From positions 83,857 to 147,856 of the forward strand of contig JBEKHR010000010.1 in the NCBI GenBank assembly GCA_050012175.1: DNA of 64,000 nucleotides, written 5' to 3'. This document shows positions 53,203 to 62,008 of this stretch, piece after piece (position 1 is the stretch's first letter; each line of letters opens with the position of its first letter). The position numbers and the translations under genes were made by a program. Origin of the DNA: CAVROP01 sp050012175 (GTDB lineage Bacteria > Acidobacteriota > Terriglobia > UBA7540). Under the pieces are notes generated by a model. That model ran no database searches. It worked only from the letters and a program-made list of their open reading frames with translations, and was not told where the DNA came from.

Positions 53203-53934
53203 ATGCGTTGGTTGGCGGGCATTCTCGTTCTCACCGGTGTGGGTTTTCTGCTGCGGCGTCTGCTTTGGGTTAATTCGCGGGCTCAGCGCGCGCCGGCAGG
53301 TCTGGCGCCATTGGGACCAGAGCGCCAAGCCGTCTATGACGGTTTTGCGCCAGAAGTTGAGGCAAGGACAGCCATGCTGGGCATTTCGCTCAACGACGCG
53401 TTTGAAGAGCGGGGCGCTGGCCGCCACGACATGGCCTGGCGGATGATCCGGCTTTCTGCCGCCGAGTGGGACGGCATGGCGAAGATCGCCGCAGGCCTCT
53501 TGGATGCCTTGGCGAAGCACCTGCCGAACGCCCAGGTGGTGGTCACGCCCCGCAGCATCCACGCCCATCGTTTCAAGTCTAGGCCCATGGTTGACTATGT
53601 GCGGATGCATGAACTTCTGGACCAATTGGTTTTCAGCTCCCGGCGCCGCTATCAGCTTCAACTTCGTCTGCTGCGCCGCGCCGCGGAAATCGTGACGGGA
53701 GAATTCCGGCATACCTACCGCCACGCCGAAAGGACGGACGACCGGTCTCCGGAAGTCTGGAGCCAGATTGATCTTTACTTCCACGACTTTGACCTCATCG
53801 CCAAAGAAGCCTTGCTGGCTTTTCGCGCTTTACTAGCCTGCCTTCCACTCTCATTCTTGCCCAAATTCTCCCTCGAACTCAATGCGCTCCTGCGCGGCAG
53901 GGTCCGCACACGTTCGCTCCCTGTCGAGCGCTAG
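53203..53934 (+). CDS. Unknown membrane-anchored protein
   Basis: About 243 residues. One N-terminal hydrophobic segment (LAGILVLTGVGFLLRRLLW) is followed by a helical, Arg-rich cytoplasmic or periplasmic domain. No family is recognised. A TTGCTT/TATACT pair (53166-53171, 53190-53195) ends 7 nt before the ATG, and no ribosome site is present, so it may be leaderless. It lies between lysS and pfkA, facing neither. Confidence 0.65.
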   Translation: MRWLAGILVLTGVGFLLRRLLWVNSRAQRAPAGLAPLGPERQAVYDGFAPEVEARTAMLGISLNDAFEERGAGRHDMAWRMIRLSAAEWDGMAKIAAGLLDALAKHLPNAQVVVTPRSIHAHRFKSRPMVDYVRMHELLDQLVFSSRRRYQLQLRLLRRAAEIVTGEFRHTYRHAERTDDRSPEVWSQIDLYFHDFDLIAKEALLAFRALLACLPLSFLPKFSLELNALLRGRVRTRSLPVER

Positions 53935-54127
53935 CGGCTCGCCAAACTTCGTGCCCTTACTCCTGCGAGTATGCTTGCGGTGTCCTCGCCATGAAGCTTG
54001 ACAAGGGCCAGTCGAGAAGCCACCCGGACCAACAACGATGAAAGGAAAAAAAGGAAGGGGTGGCGGCGTTCAGCGGGCCACCCCGTGCAGGTAATAGCTC
54101 ACCAAGACCAACAGCCGGCCTCAGGGA

Positions 54128-55174
54128 CTATCCGTAGAAGATTTCGGCCATACGAATCCATTCCTGATCCACAAGCTTCAGTTTGGTCATCGCTTCCAAC
54201 AGGGGTATGGAGGTGATCTGATTGCCCTTCAAGCAAACCATATGGCCAAGCTTGCCTTCCTCGATCAAATCGACGGCCTTAAGTCCGTAGCGGGTTCCCA
54301 GCACGCGGTCAAAAGCTGTGGGCGAACCGCCGCGCTGGATGTGGCCGAGCACCGTGGAGCGCGTTTCGAACCCGGTCTGCTTCTCGATGAGCTTGGCCAG
54401 GCGCTCGCCGATGCCGCCCAGCAAAACGTGACCGAACTGGTCGAGTTGCTGGCCTTTGGTCACGAGTGCGTCTTGGCCCTTGAGCTGGAACCCCTCCGAA
54501 GCGACCACGATTGAGAACTTCTTGCCTCTGGCATGCCGCCGTTTGATGACCTCGCAGATTTCCTCGAGGGTCTTCGGCTCCTCTGGAATCAGAATGCAAT
54601 CAGCTCCGCCTGCCAGACCGGAGATAATCGCAATCCATCCTGCATGGCGCCCCATCACTTCAACCACCATCACGCGGTGATGCGATTCCGCGGTAGTGTG
54701 GAGGCGGTCAATCGCCTCAGTAACAATCGAAACAGCCGTGTCGAACCCGAAGGTCTGGTCCGTGCCGTCCACGTCGTTGTCGATGGTCTTGGGAATGCCG
54801 ACGATTTTAACGTTGTCATTGACGAGTTGCCGGGCGACCCCCAGAGTGTCCTCGCCTCCCACCGCTATGAGGTAGTCAATTCCCATGGTCTTGAGGTTGG
54901 CGAGCAGAGTTTTCTTGTCCTCTTCCTTCTTTAGCGGGTTGGTGCGCGACGTGCCGAGGATTGTGCCGCCGCGCGGCAGAATCCCGGAAACGGAATCCAA
55001 AGTAAGCGGCTCCGCGTCAGCCTTCAGCATTCCCCTCCAACCGTCCTTCACGCCCAAAACCTTGTATCCGAGCTGCCCAGCGCGTCGGACCACCGCCCGG
55101 ATCACGGGGTTGAGTCCGGGACAATCGCCCCCTCCAGTAAGAATCCCGATTGTGCCTTTAGAATTATTCGCCAT
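54128..55174 (-). CDS. pfkA: 6-phosphofructokinase, PPi-type residues
   Basis: About 348 residues of the PFK-A family. It has GILTGGGDCPGLN at the start, PKTIDNDVDGTDQTFGF, and MGRHAGWIA. Two positions decide the phosphoryl donor. ATP enzymes have Gly in GGDGS and Gly in PGTIDND, while this protein has GGEDT (Asp, near 104) and PKTIDND (Lys, near 124), the PPi-dependent combination. It likely runs reversibly with PPi. ATG at 55174 is preferred to a TTG that overlaps the AGGAG. A role together with PPDK is inferred. Confidence 0.9.
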   Translation of the reverse strand: MANNSKGTIGILTGGGDCPGLNPVIRAVVRRAGQLGYKVLGVKDGWRGMLKADAEPLTLDSVSGILPRGGTILGTSRTNPLKKEEDKKTLLANLKTMGIDYLIAVGGEDTLGVARQLVNDNVKIVGIPKTIDNDVDGTDQTFGFDTAVSIVTEAIDRLHTTAESHHRVMVVEVMGRHAGWIAIISGLAGGADCILIPEEPKTLEEICEVIKRRHARGKKFSIVVASEGFQLKGQDALVTKGQQLDQFGHVLLGGIGERLAKLIEKQTGFETRSTVLGHIQRGGSPTAFDRVLGTRYGLKAVDLIEEGKLGHMVCLKGNQITSIPLLEAMTKLKLVDQEWIRMAEIFYG

Positions 55175-56104
55175 ATCGAGCTTCAACTCCTTGAATGATC
55201 AGATGAATCGGAGTCTCGGCGCCATCCTGAAGCAACCTGCCCACGAACGCCGCACCGGCTCCAAAGCAAACTAGAAAATCTACCAAGAAACACGTTCAGA
55301 GGCAAACGAATTGCGCTGCCGGTAGTGGCACAATTTGATGTAGAGGCGGCTTTATGCCGCCATTTGGCGATCCCGCAGACGCGGGATCGCCGCTACCACA
55401 TCAAACTGTACCACTACCGCGCTGCCACAGGTTTCAGGTGTCAGGTGTCGGGATTTCAAGTGTGTGGCGCCGGGCGTCTGGTTTCAGGTGTGAGGGGCCA
55501 GGGGAAAACAGAGGTCAGGGGCTAGTGTCCTGAGTGAGAAGTTAGCTGATTAGGTGATGTCTCTTCGGGCGGTCGTTCCGATGCCCCGGTAGGGGTCCCG
55601 CAAGGCGGGATAGCCCAGGGCGCAAGCCCTGGGGGAATCGGCCCTCACCCCGTCCCGCAGAGCGGGACACCCCTCTCCCGCGCGGGCGGGAGAGGGGACG
55701 GGGGTGAGGGGAGGGCCACTCGACCCCACGTCTTACGACGTGGGCTACATTCTTTCGCCCCGACACGTCGGGGCTGATTTAATTAACAAACTTCTGACTC
55801 GGGACGCTAGGGGCATAGGTGTTAAATTAAGGCTCCCGAGCAGGTCTCACCCGACGTAGACGCGCCACGGGCCCGCTGGGGATCGCGTCCCGCTGGGCGC
55901 TCCCTGGACAGATTGGGTCCGACTTTGCGCTTGTCCGGTATGCCGACATAACCGTCAAGTGAACCCTGATACGTAGATCCTACGGCGTAAGGGGGGAATC
56001 ATCGATCTCCGGCGAAGCCCATCCAAATTGACGATGCGTACGGTTGCCACAGGGACATCGGGCATGAGAGAATCCCATGGAGAGAACTGCTGACGGTGCC
56101 TGGT
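55175..56104. other. Long repeat-rich spacer, 930 bp
   Basis: No gene is visible. An imperfect 21-bp inverted repeat, GGTAGTGGCACAATTTGATGT (55321-55341) against its inverse at 55396-55416, encloses a small palindrome GATCCCGCAGACGCGGGATC. A CAGGTTTCAGGTGTCAGG block follows near 55431, then CTCCCG-GCGGGAG hairpins (55600-55740) related to 60130-60300. Confidence 0.55.
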
Positions 56105-57061
56105 ATGTCCGAAGAGAAGAGACATGATCTATACGAATTCATGCGGCAGATTAGTATCGAGATGTCCGCGGAGTACAACCGCATTCAGATGCGTGCCACC
56201 GAGGACCCCGGCACCGCCGGAGATCAGGGAGAGGAAAATTGGGCCGGAGTGTTACGCGAATGGCTTCCCCGCACGTATGAGGTCGTCACGAAAGGTCGAA
56301 TCATCAGTCAAGAAGGCGTCACGGGCCCACAGATTGACGTGATCGTTCTAAAGGGTGCGTATCCGAGGAAGCTCCTAAGCAAGAAGCTCTATCTCGCTGC
56401 CGGTGTCGCGGCTGCGTTTGAGTGCAAGACGACGCTGAAGGCATTGGATATTTCAGACACGGTGAAGAACTGCGTCATGATCAAGGGCCTGTACCGGAAT
56501 CGCAAAGGGACGCCATACAAGGAGCTACACTCACCTCTTGTTTATGGGCTGCTCGCGCACTCTCATTCGTGGAAAGGGGAAAAATCGACGCCCGAGCAGA
56601 ACATTGAGCAGAAGCTTCATGAGGTTGATGAATTGGACGTATCTCATCCCCGCCTGCAACTTGATCTCCTGTGTGTTGCCGATCTCGCCACATGGATCTC
56701 GTCGATGATTACATACGTCGGCCCACGTCTAGGGCCTCACTGGCCCGCAGTGGCATCTTACGGCCCGAACGGGTCAGCAGTCTCAGCGTACATCGGACAC
56801 ACTCGAGACGAACGACAGGTCGAGCAGTTCACTCCAATTGGTGTTCTCATTTCTTACCTCTCACAAAAGCTCGCATGGGAAGACCCTTCGCTACGAGACC
56901 TTGCTGATTACTACCGAATGACAAACATTGCAGGCTCTGGCAAGGGACGCATGCGAATTTGGCCCAGCTCGATCTACAGCGAAGAAATTCGTCCGCGTGT
57001 CGAGGCAGGAATGCTGTCACAGGGTACACAGTGGGACGAATGGCAGCTCGCGTTCCAATGA
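56105..57061 (+). CDS. DUF6602 protein, PD-(D/E)XK nuclease-like
   Basis: About 318 residues. The family pattern is GDQGEENWAGVLREWLP, then VTKGRII and the nuclease-like Asp and Glu-Lys in PQIDVIVL...AAFECKTTL (D-Xn-ECK), the same order as PD-(D/E)XK enzymes. The rest is unassigned. DUF6602 proteins are often found in genome islands and may be defence or restriction effectors, but the function is unproven. No operon partner is obvious. A GTG at 56096 is an alternative start. Confidence 0.75.
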   Translation: MSEEKRHDLYEFMRQISIEMSAEYNRIQMRATEDPGTAGDQGEENWAGVLREWLPRTYEVVTKGRIISQEGVTGPQIDVIVLKGAYPRKLLSKKLYLAAGVAAAFECKTTLKALDISDTVKNCVMIKGLYRNRKGTPYKELHSPLVYGLLAHSHSWKGEKSTPEQNIEQKLHEVDELDVSHPRLQLDLLCVADLATWISSMITYVGPRLGPHWPAVASYGPNGSAVSAYIGHTRDERQVEQFTPIGVLISYLSQKLAWEDPSLRDLADYYRMTNIAGSGKGRMRIWPSSIYSEEIRPRVEAGMLSQGTQWDEWQLAFQ

Positions 57062-57072
57062 AAGCTGGTAGC

Positions 57073-57095
57073 GCGGACCTGTCCTCTAGGTCCGC
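57073..57095 (+). terminator. Hairpin terminator after the DUF6602 gene
   Basis: GCGGACCT-GTCCTCT-AGGTCCGC, an 8-bp perfect stem 12 bp after the stop, followed by a weak T-rich run (TTTGTTGTT). The following 170 bp to 57264 are AT-richer and without a gene. Confidence 0.6.
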
Positions 57096-57264
57096 GGCAC
57101 TTTGTTGTTATTCGGGGGCTTATTGTCTAGGGTTATTGGGTTTAGTACGTAGCATAAAAGGCTGTTCTGTTCCAGGGAGGTAACCTAACGGAGACTCTTG
57201 TCCAGTAGATACAAAAACTGCCGTGTAGGTTTTGTCTCGCACATCTGAGAAATGAAGAGTGTAT

Positions 57265-57849
57265 TTAATCCCAGGCTTTTTTCGGTCCTCGTCGCTCAAT
57301 CCTTTGACGGTATAACGCAGCCAACCTCTTTCGAGTCCTCCAGTGGGAACCGGAGAAGTAGTTTTTTATTGCATCTTGGCGCCTAAATGTGGCGATAACC
57401 TTTTTGCTTTCGTCAAATAGTCGCAATCCATCTGAGATGAAACTTGGAGCCTGCGAAAACTTAGCACCGCCGTATTCTACATCTAAATTCCATCCCTCAA
57501 CCACCGTGGGAGCACCAGTATTCTTTACCGAGGCCATAAGGAAGAGACTGGTTGCATTGAGTTCAGGTGTATATCCGTTATATACCTGTTCGATCTTGCC
57601 AATTAAGTTCGGCGTGTCGCGGTCGCGCTCAAGCGATAGTTGGACGTGTAACTGATCTGCTCTTTGATGCTCTGCACGCCATACTAAGACAGCCGCCAGA
57701 ATAAAAGCTATCCGCATGCAAGCCCAAAACTTCACATTTGTAACCTTCTTGCCTTTGAGGGTCGCAACCTCTCGACCTAGGGACAATATTCCGCTCATTA
57801 AACCCACCATTATCCAAAAGATTTGCCACGACCATTCAAGCGGCCACAT
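57265..57849 (-). CDS. Unknown two-pass membrane protein
   Basis: About 194 residues. Two hydrophobic segments (IFWIMVGLMSGILSLG and FWACMRIAFILAAVLVW) are followed by an extracytoplasmic-looking domain with a beta-strand pattern. The gene and its flanks have visibly lower GC than neighbours, which suggests transfer. No family is recognised. It faces the DUF6602 gene tail-to-tail. Confidence 0.65.
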   Translation of the reverse strand: MWPLEWSWQIFWIMVGLMSGILSLGREVATLKGKKVTNVKFWACMRIAFILAAVLVWRAEHQRADQLHVQLSLERDRDTPNLIGKIEQVYNGYTPELNATSLFLMASVKNTGAPTVVEGWNLDVEYGGAKFSQAPSFISDGLRLFDESKKVIATFRRQDAIKNYFSGSHWRTRKRLAALYRQRIERRGPKKAWD

Positions 57850-58103
57850 ACGCCTCTGGGTTCAAGAGTGAATTTTTTCTTGAGCCGAGAGTGTACTACT
57901 TTTTCATCCCAACTGCACGATTTCGTCTCCGTTTTCTTTACCAACACAGATTTAGGACACTACCGTATAACGGCCTACTCGTAGAGGTGGGAAGCCCGAC
58001 GTGAAGCGCTTTTCCCTTCACTGCCCGCCCACTCGCCGGTAATCTGGCTGGCGGCCCGGCCACTCCGACTATGACAAAACCCTGGAACGAGGGCGGAAGC
58101 CAC

Positions 58104-58131
58104 TTGACGCATTCGCTATTTCCGGTATAAT
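58104..58131 (+). promoter_or_regulatory. Strong sigma-70-type promoter of arsR
   Basis: TTGACG at 58104-58109 and TATAAT at 58126-58131 with a 16-bp spacer. The ATG of arsR begins only 6 bp after TATAAT, at the place where transcription should start, and no ribosome site exists. A leaderless arsR transcript is likely. Confidence 0.75.
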
Positions 58132-58137
58132 CGAAAT

Positions 58138-58521
58138 ATGAAAACCGCTGACGACGCCGAGAAAGTCATACGGTACGCGGACATGTTTGCCGCCATGGGG
58201 GCGGAGCCTCGGTTGCGCATCATGCAACTCTTGCTGACCGCCCATCCCCAGGGGTTGGTGGTGGGAGATATTCAGGACGAGCTGGGTATCCCGGCTTCCA
58301 CACTCTCCCATCATCTCGACAAACTCAAGAACGAGGAACTGGTCAAGGTACGGCGCGAGGGTACATTCCTGTGGTACACGGCGAATACGGAGGCACTCCA
58401 GGAGCTTCTTAACTTCCTCTATGCGGAGTGCTGCACCCGCAACAAAGCCGTTAAGCCCGGAGACTTGGTTTTGATCGTCCAAGCCTCAAAGGGAAGCCAG
58501 GCTCTGTCAGAAGTTTTATGA
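58138..58521 (+). CDS. arsR: ArsR-family transcriptional regulator
   Basis: A 127-residue winged-HTH repressor: FAAMGAEPRLRIMQLLL, then LVVGDIQDELGIPASTLSHHL, then the wing VRREGTFLWY. A Cys pair near residue 100 (AECCTRN) could bind As(III), as in C-terminal-site ArsR proteins. It lies 785 bp before arsM, transcribed in the same direction. It probably represses its own promoter, although the large gap means arsM may have its own. Confidence 0.9.
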   Translation: MKTADDAEKVIRYADMFAAMGAEPRLRIMQLLLTAHPQGLVVGDIQDELGIPASTLSHHLDKLKNEELVKVRREGTFLWYTANTEALQELLNFLYAECCTRNKAVKPGDLVLIVQASKGSQALSEVL

Positions 58522-59306
58522 AAGGGGGACGAAGGAAGGAGAGGGGACTCGAGCTGGGGGCTTCGTCCCATAGGCGCTAAGGTAAGCCGTGCTCAAATGG
58601 CCCTGGCAGGGGCCAACGGTGAATAGCGGCAGGTTTTAACCTGCGGATAACGGACCCAACAGAATTACGCAACCCCAACGGGGTTGACCGGTCAATGGTT
58701 CGACCCCTTCGGGGCCGGAATGCTTTCTGGGCTTCTGTTTCCGTAGGTTTCACCTACGGCTACTCAAGGTGTCCCGCTTCGCGGGACGGGAATGGCGCCG
58801 GAACGATAGAAATAGTTCTTATCTTAGGGCCTATGGGGATTCGTCCCATAGGCGCTATAAGCTTCGAGGTCGCCCGAAAGCCCGTCCGCCGACGGGCTTG
58901 GAGCGACACGAATTCAACTAAGTCAGCGCTTATGCTCCTCTGGCACCCTGCGCCTGTAACCTGCCACCTGGCCCTTGACACCCGCGCTTCCGCCTCCCGC
59001 ACTTCGCTCTTGACAGGAGAACTGATACATAGTAGCCTATGTGAGTGGTCGCATGAGAAGACTTGCCAGCGAGCGCGCGAAGGGGGTTGCAGATCGGCGC
59101 GGCGGCAGGGGAAAATGCGTAGAAAACAGAAAAAAGATACTAAATAGTGGGAACGAACCTAAGAATTTGTTGAAAACACAGGAGTTATCGTTTTCAGGGG
59201 CTAAAAACGAACTGGTTCTTGAAGGCAAACGAACTCAAATCAAAGCCAAAAAAGTGTCCAAAAACCCACCTATTGTGCGGTATTGAGCCCAAGAAAGGAA
59301 GAGCAA
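58522..59306. other. Gap between arsR and arsM, 785 bp
   Basis: Dispersed spacer words are present, including two copies of TTCGTCCCATAGGCGCTA (58562-58579 and 58839-58856). The last 250 bp, purine-rich with AAAACAGAAAAAAG, read as non-coding. A regulated arsM promoter is expected here but none is clear. No gene is supported. Confidence 0.5.
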
Positions 59307-60125
59307 ATGAGCGTTGAAAATATCAAGGAAGTGGTAAAAGAGAAGTACGGGCAGGCGGCCCTGCGTGTCATCCAGGGCCGGAGTTCCTGTTGCGGAACGG
59401 CGCCGCCTTTGGACAGTTGTCCTGACCCCATCACCTCGAACCTTTACGATGGCAGCCAAACCAGCCAAATCCCCGAGGAAGCTCTCCTCGCTTCGTTGGG
59501 GTGTGGAAACCCAACCGCGCTGGCCGAGTTGAAGCCCGGCGAAACCGTGCTCGATCTGGGATCAGGCGGAGGCATTGATGTGCTGCTGTCCGCCAAGCGG
59601 GTGGGGCCGACCGGCAAGGCCTACGGTCTGGACATGACGGATGAGATGTTGGCGCTGGCCCGCGAAAACCAGCGGAAAGCCGGAGTTGAGAACATAGAAT
59701 TCCTAAAGGGTGAAATTGAGAACATCCCACTGCCCGATAACTCCGTCGATGTCATTATCTCGAATTGTGTCATCAACCTCTCCGCCGACAAGGACCGAGT
59801 GTTGAGGGAAGCGTTTCGCGTGCTCAAACCGGGTGGGCGATTCGCCGTCTCCGACATTGTGGTGCGCGGGGAAGTTCCCGCCGAGATTCGGCGAAGTGTG
59901 GAGTTATGGGTAGGCTGCATGGCCGGGGCGCTGGAGGAGAGCGAATACCTTGCCAAACTCAAGAGGGCAGGATTTGAGGTCGTGAGCATCGAGCCGACTC
60001 GGATTTACCGCGTTGCGGATGCGCGCCAATCGCTTTCGAGCGCGGGGATTGACGTGGAGGCGATCGCGCCTCTAGTCGATGGCAAGTTCATGAGCGCCTT
60101 CGTGCGGGCGAGAAAGCCGGAATAA
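59307..60125 (+). CDS. arsM: Arsenite S-adenosylmethionine methyltransferase
   Basis: About 272 residues. A class I SAM fold with LDLGSGGGIDVLL, and the ArsM cysteines in LGCGNP, SNCVINLS and WVGCMAGAL, which bind As(III). Extra cysteines are near the N-terminus (SSCCGT, DSCPD). It methylates arsenite to mono-, di- and trimethyl species. AAAGGAAGAG lies before the ATG at 59307. A longer frame from 59283 is less likely. Confidence 0.95.
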   Translation: MSVENIKEVVKEKYGQAALRVIQGRSSCCGTAPPLDSCPDPITSNLYDGSQTSQIPEEALLASLGCGNPTALAELKPGETVLDLGSGGGIDVLLSAKRVGPTGKAYGLDMTDEMLALARENQRKAGVENIEFLKGEIENIPLPDNSVDVIISNCVINLSADKDRVLREAFRVLKPGGRFAVSDIVVRGEVPAEIRRSVELWVGCMAGALEESEYLAKLKRAGFEVVSIEPTRIYRVADARQSLSSAGIDVEAIAPLVDGKFMSAFVRARKPE

Positions 60126-60437
60126 GTCAGCCCGCGGAGCGGGCGAAAGAGTGTAGCCCACGGCATAAGCCGTGGGTCAGAGAGCCCTCCCTCACCCCCT
60201 GCCCCCTCTCCCGCTCGGGCGGGAGAGGGGTGCCGAAGGCGGGGTGAGGGCCATCCACCCCAGGGCTTATGCCCTGGGCTACAATCTTCCGCCCCGGACG
60301 GGGCTGCAAAAAGGCCGCCCACACGAGGAAGACTTTGTGAACGAGCGTATGTGACACGACACTAGTTGCTGCGGGAAGTAGTTCATCATTCCTCGGCTTC
60401 ACAGCTACGCGAACTGGAGACGGAGAGGCATCCAGAT
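60126..60437. repeat. Spacer with palindromic CTCCCGC-GCGGGAG repeats
   Basis: A 312-bp gap with CTCTCCCGCTCGGGCGGGAGAG (60207-60228), GTAGCCCACGG-AAGCCGTGGG and CAGGGCTTATGCCCTG. These are dispersed palindromic units, similar to those at 55600-55730. No gene. Confidence 0.6.
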
Positions 60438-61523
60438 ATGTCAGCACATCTTACGCGAAGACTCTCTTTTCTTGATCGGTTTCTTACCGTTTGGATTTTT
60501 CTTGCCATGGCGTTGGGCGTGATCTCTGGCTATCTGCTGCCAAGCCTGGTTCGGACCCTCACGGCCTTCCAGGTGGGCACAACGTCAGTTCCTATTGCAG
60601 CCGGTTTGATTCTTATGATGTACCCGCCCCTGGCAAAAGTCCGCTACGAAGAGCTTGGGGAAGTCTTCCGAAACAAACGGGTTTTGCTTCTTTCACTTGT
60701 GCAGAACTGGGTGATCGGCCCTGTTCTCATGTTCGTCCTCGCCGTTACCTTCTTGCGGAACCATCCCGACTATATGGTCGGTTTGATTATGATCGGACTG
60801 GCCCGGTGCATCGCGATGGTGATTGTCTGGAATGAACTTGCGAAGGGCGATACTGAATATGCCGCGGGACTTGTAGCCCTTAATTCGGTTTTCCAGGTTT
60901 TGTTTTACTCGGTTTATGCGTGGCTGTTCATCACCGTACTGCCAACATGGCTTGGTCTAAAAGGCGCGGTTGTGGATGTCTCAATGAAGCAGATTGCGCA
61001 GAGCGTCTTCTTCTACCTGGGGATTCCATTCCTTGCCGGCATGCTCACCCGCTTTGTCCTGCTTCGCCTGCGAGGGCGGGAATGGTACGAGAAGAAGTTT
61101 ATTCCCCGCATCAGTCCGCTTACGCTCGTCGCCTTGCTCTTCACGATTGTGGTGATGTTTTCCCTGAAGGGTGAATACATCATTCAATTACCGCTCGACG
61201 TTCTGCGGATCGCACTGCCCCTGTTGATTTACTTCGTGGTGATGTTCCTGGTTTCCTTCTATATGGGCAGGAAGCTGGGAGCGGATTATCCCAAGACGGC
61301 CACCCTCTCCTTCACCGCCGCCAGCAACAATTTTGAGCTGGCTATCGCCGTGGCTGTGGCGGTATTTGGAATCAATTCCGGGGCCGCATTTGCGGCGGTG
61401 ATCGGCCCGCTCGTCGAGGTGCCAGTACTGATTGGGCTGGTGGGAGTTGCTCTCCGCTTTCAGCGTTCTTACTTCACACCACTTCGGGAGGGCACCAACG
61501 CAGTTCAACTGGTTCGTGGGTAA
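60438..61523 (+). CDS. acr3: Acr3-family arsenite efflux permease
   Basis: About 361 residues, ten predicted membrane helices. The conserved Cys is in GLARCIAMVIVWN, the transport-essential residue of Acr3, and the later signature is TAASNNFELAIAVAV. It exports arsenite using the proton gradient. GGAGACGGAGAGG precedes the ATG at 60438; the frame start at 60366 is an extension. It follows arsM and precedes arsC. Confidence 0.95.
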   Translation: MSAHLTRRLSFLDRFLTVWIFLAMALGVISGYLLPSLVRTLTAFQVGTTSVPIAAGLILMMYPPLAKVRYEELGEVFRNKRVLLLSLVQNWVIGPVLMFVLAVTFLRNHPDYMVGLIMIGLARCIAMVIVWNELAKGDTEYAAGLVALNSVFQVLFYSVYAWLFITVLPTWLGLKGAVVDVSMKQIAQSVFFYLGIPFLAGMLTRFVLLRLRGREWYEKKFIPRISPLTLVALLFTIVVMFSLKGEYIIQLPLDVLRIALPLLIYFVVMFLVSFYMGRKLGADYPKTATLSFTAASNNFELAIAVAVAVFGINSGAAFAAVIGPLVEVPVLIGLVGVALRFQRSYFTPLREGTNAVQLVRG

Positions 61524-61592
61524 TCCTCGCCCCTGCTCCATTTCGCGAAGGCACGGCTTATTAGACAGTTATACGGGCAGTGAGGGAAATCA

Positions 61593-61997
61593 GTGAGAGT
61601 CCTCATCCTTTGTACGGGTAATTCGGCTCGCAGTCAAATGGCGGAAGGGTTACTGCGCCATGATGCGGGAAATGTCTACGAGGTTTTCAGCGCTGGCACC
61701 AAGCCGAGCCATGTGCGACCCGAGGCCATCGCCGTGATGCGCGAGGTGGGGATCGACATTTCCGGTCACCGGTCCAAATCGGTGGATGAATTTGCAGGGC
61801 AGGATTTCGACTATGTGATCACGGTCTGCGATAACGCCAAGGAGAGTTGCCCCCTCTTCCCGGCGAAAACAAAACGTATTCATTGGAGCATCGAAGATCC
61901 CGCCGCGGCGCAAGGCTCCGAAGAAGAAATATTGACAGCCTTCCGCCGCGTCCGAGACGAGCTGCGAGCGCGGCTTCAAGCCTTTGCTCAAGGCTAG
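61593..61997 (+). CDS. arsC: Arsenate reductase, thioredoxin-coupled
   Basis: A 134-residue low-molecular-weight phosphatase-fold reductase. The P-loop is CTGNSAR with nucleophile C7, and the redox cysteines are C79 and C86 (CDNAKESCPLFP), as in S. aureus pI258 ArsC. It reduces arsenate to arsenite for Acr3. It ends 11 bp before the MtrA-like gene. Confidence 0.95.
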   Translation: MRVLILCTGNSARSQMAEGLLRHDAGNVYEVFSAGTKPSHVRPEAIAVMREVGIDISGHRSKSVDEFAGQDFDYVITVCDNAKESCPLFPAKTKRIHWSIEDPAAAQGSEEEILTAFRRVRDELRARLQAFAQG

Positions 61998-62008
61998 ATG
62001 GAGAAGCT

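Noticed and set aside
59041..59286. 81-codon frame upstream of arsM
   Set aside because: Low-complexity Lys/Arg-rich translation with no ribosome site; it looks non-coding.
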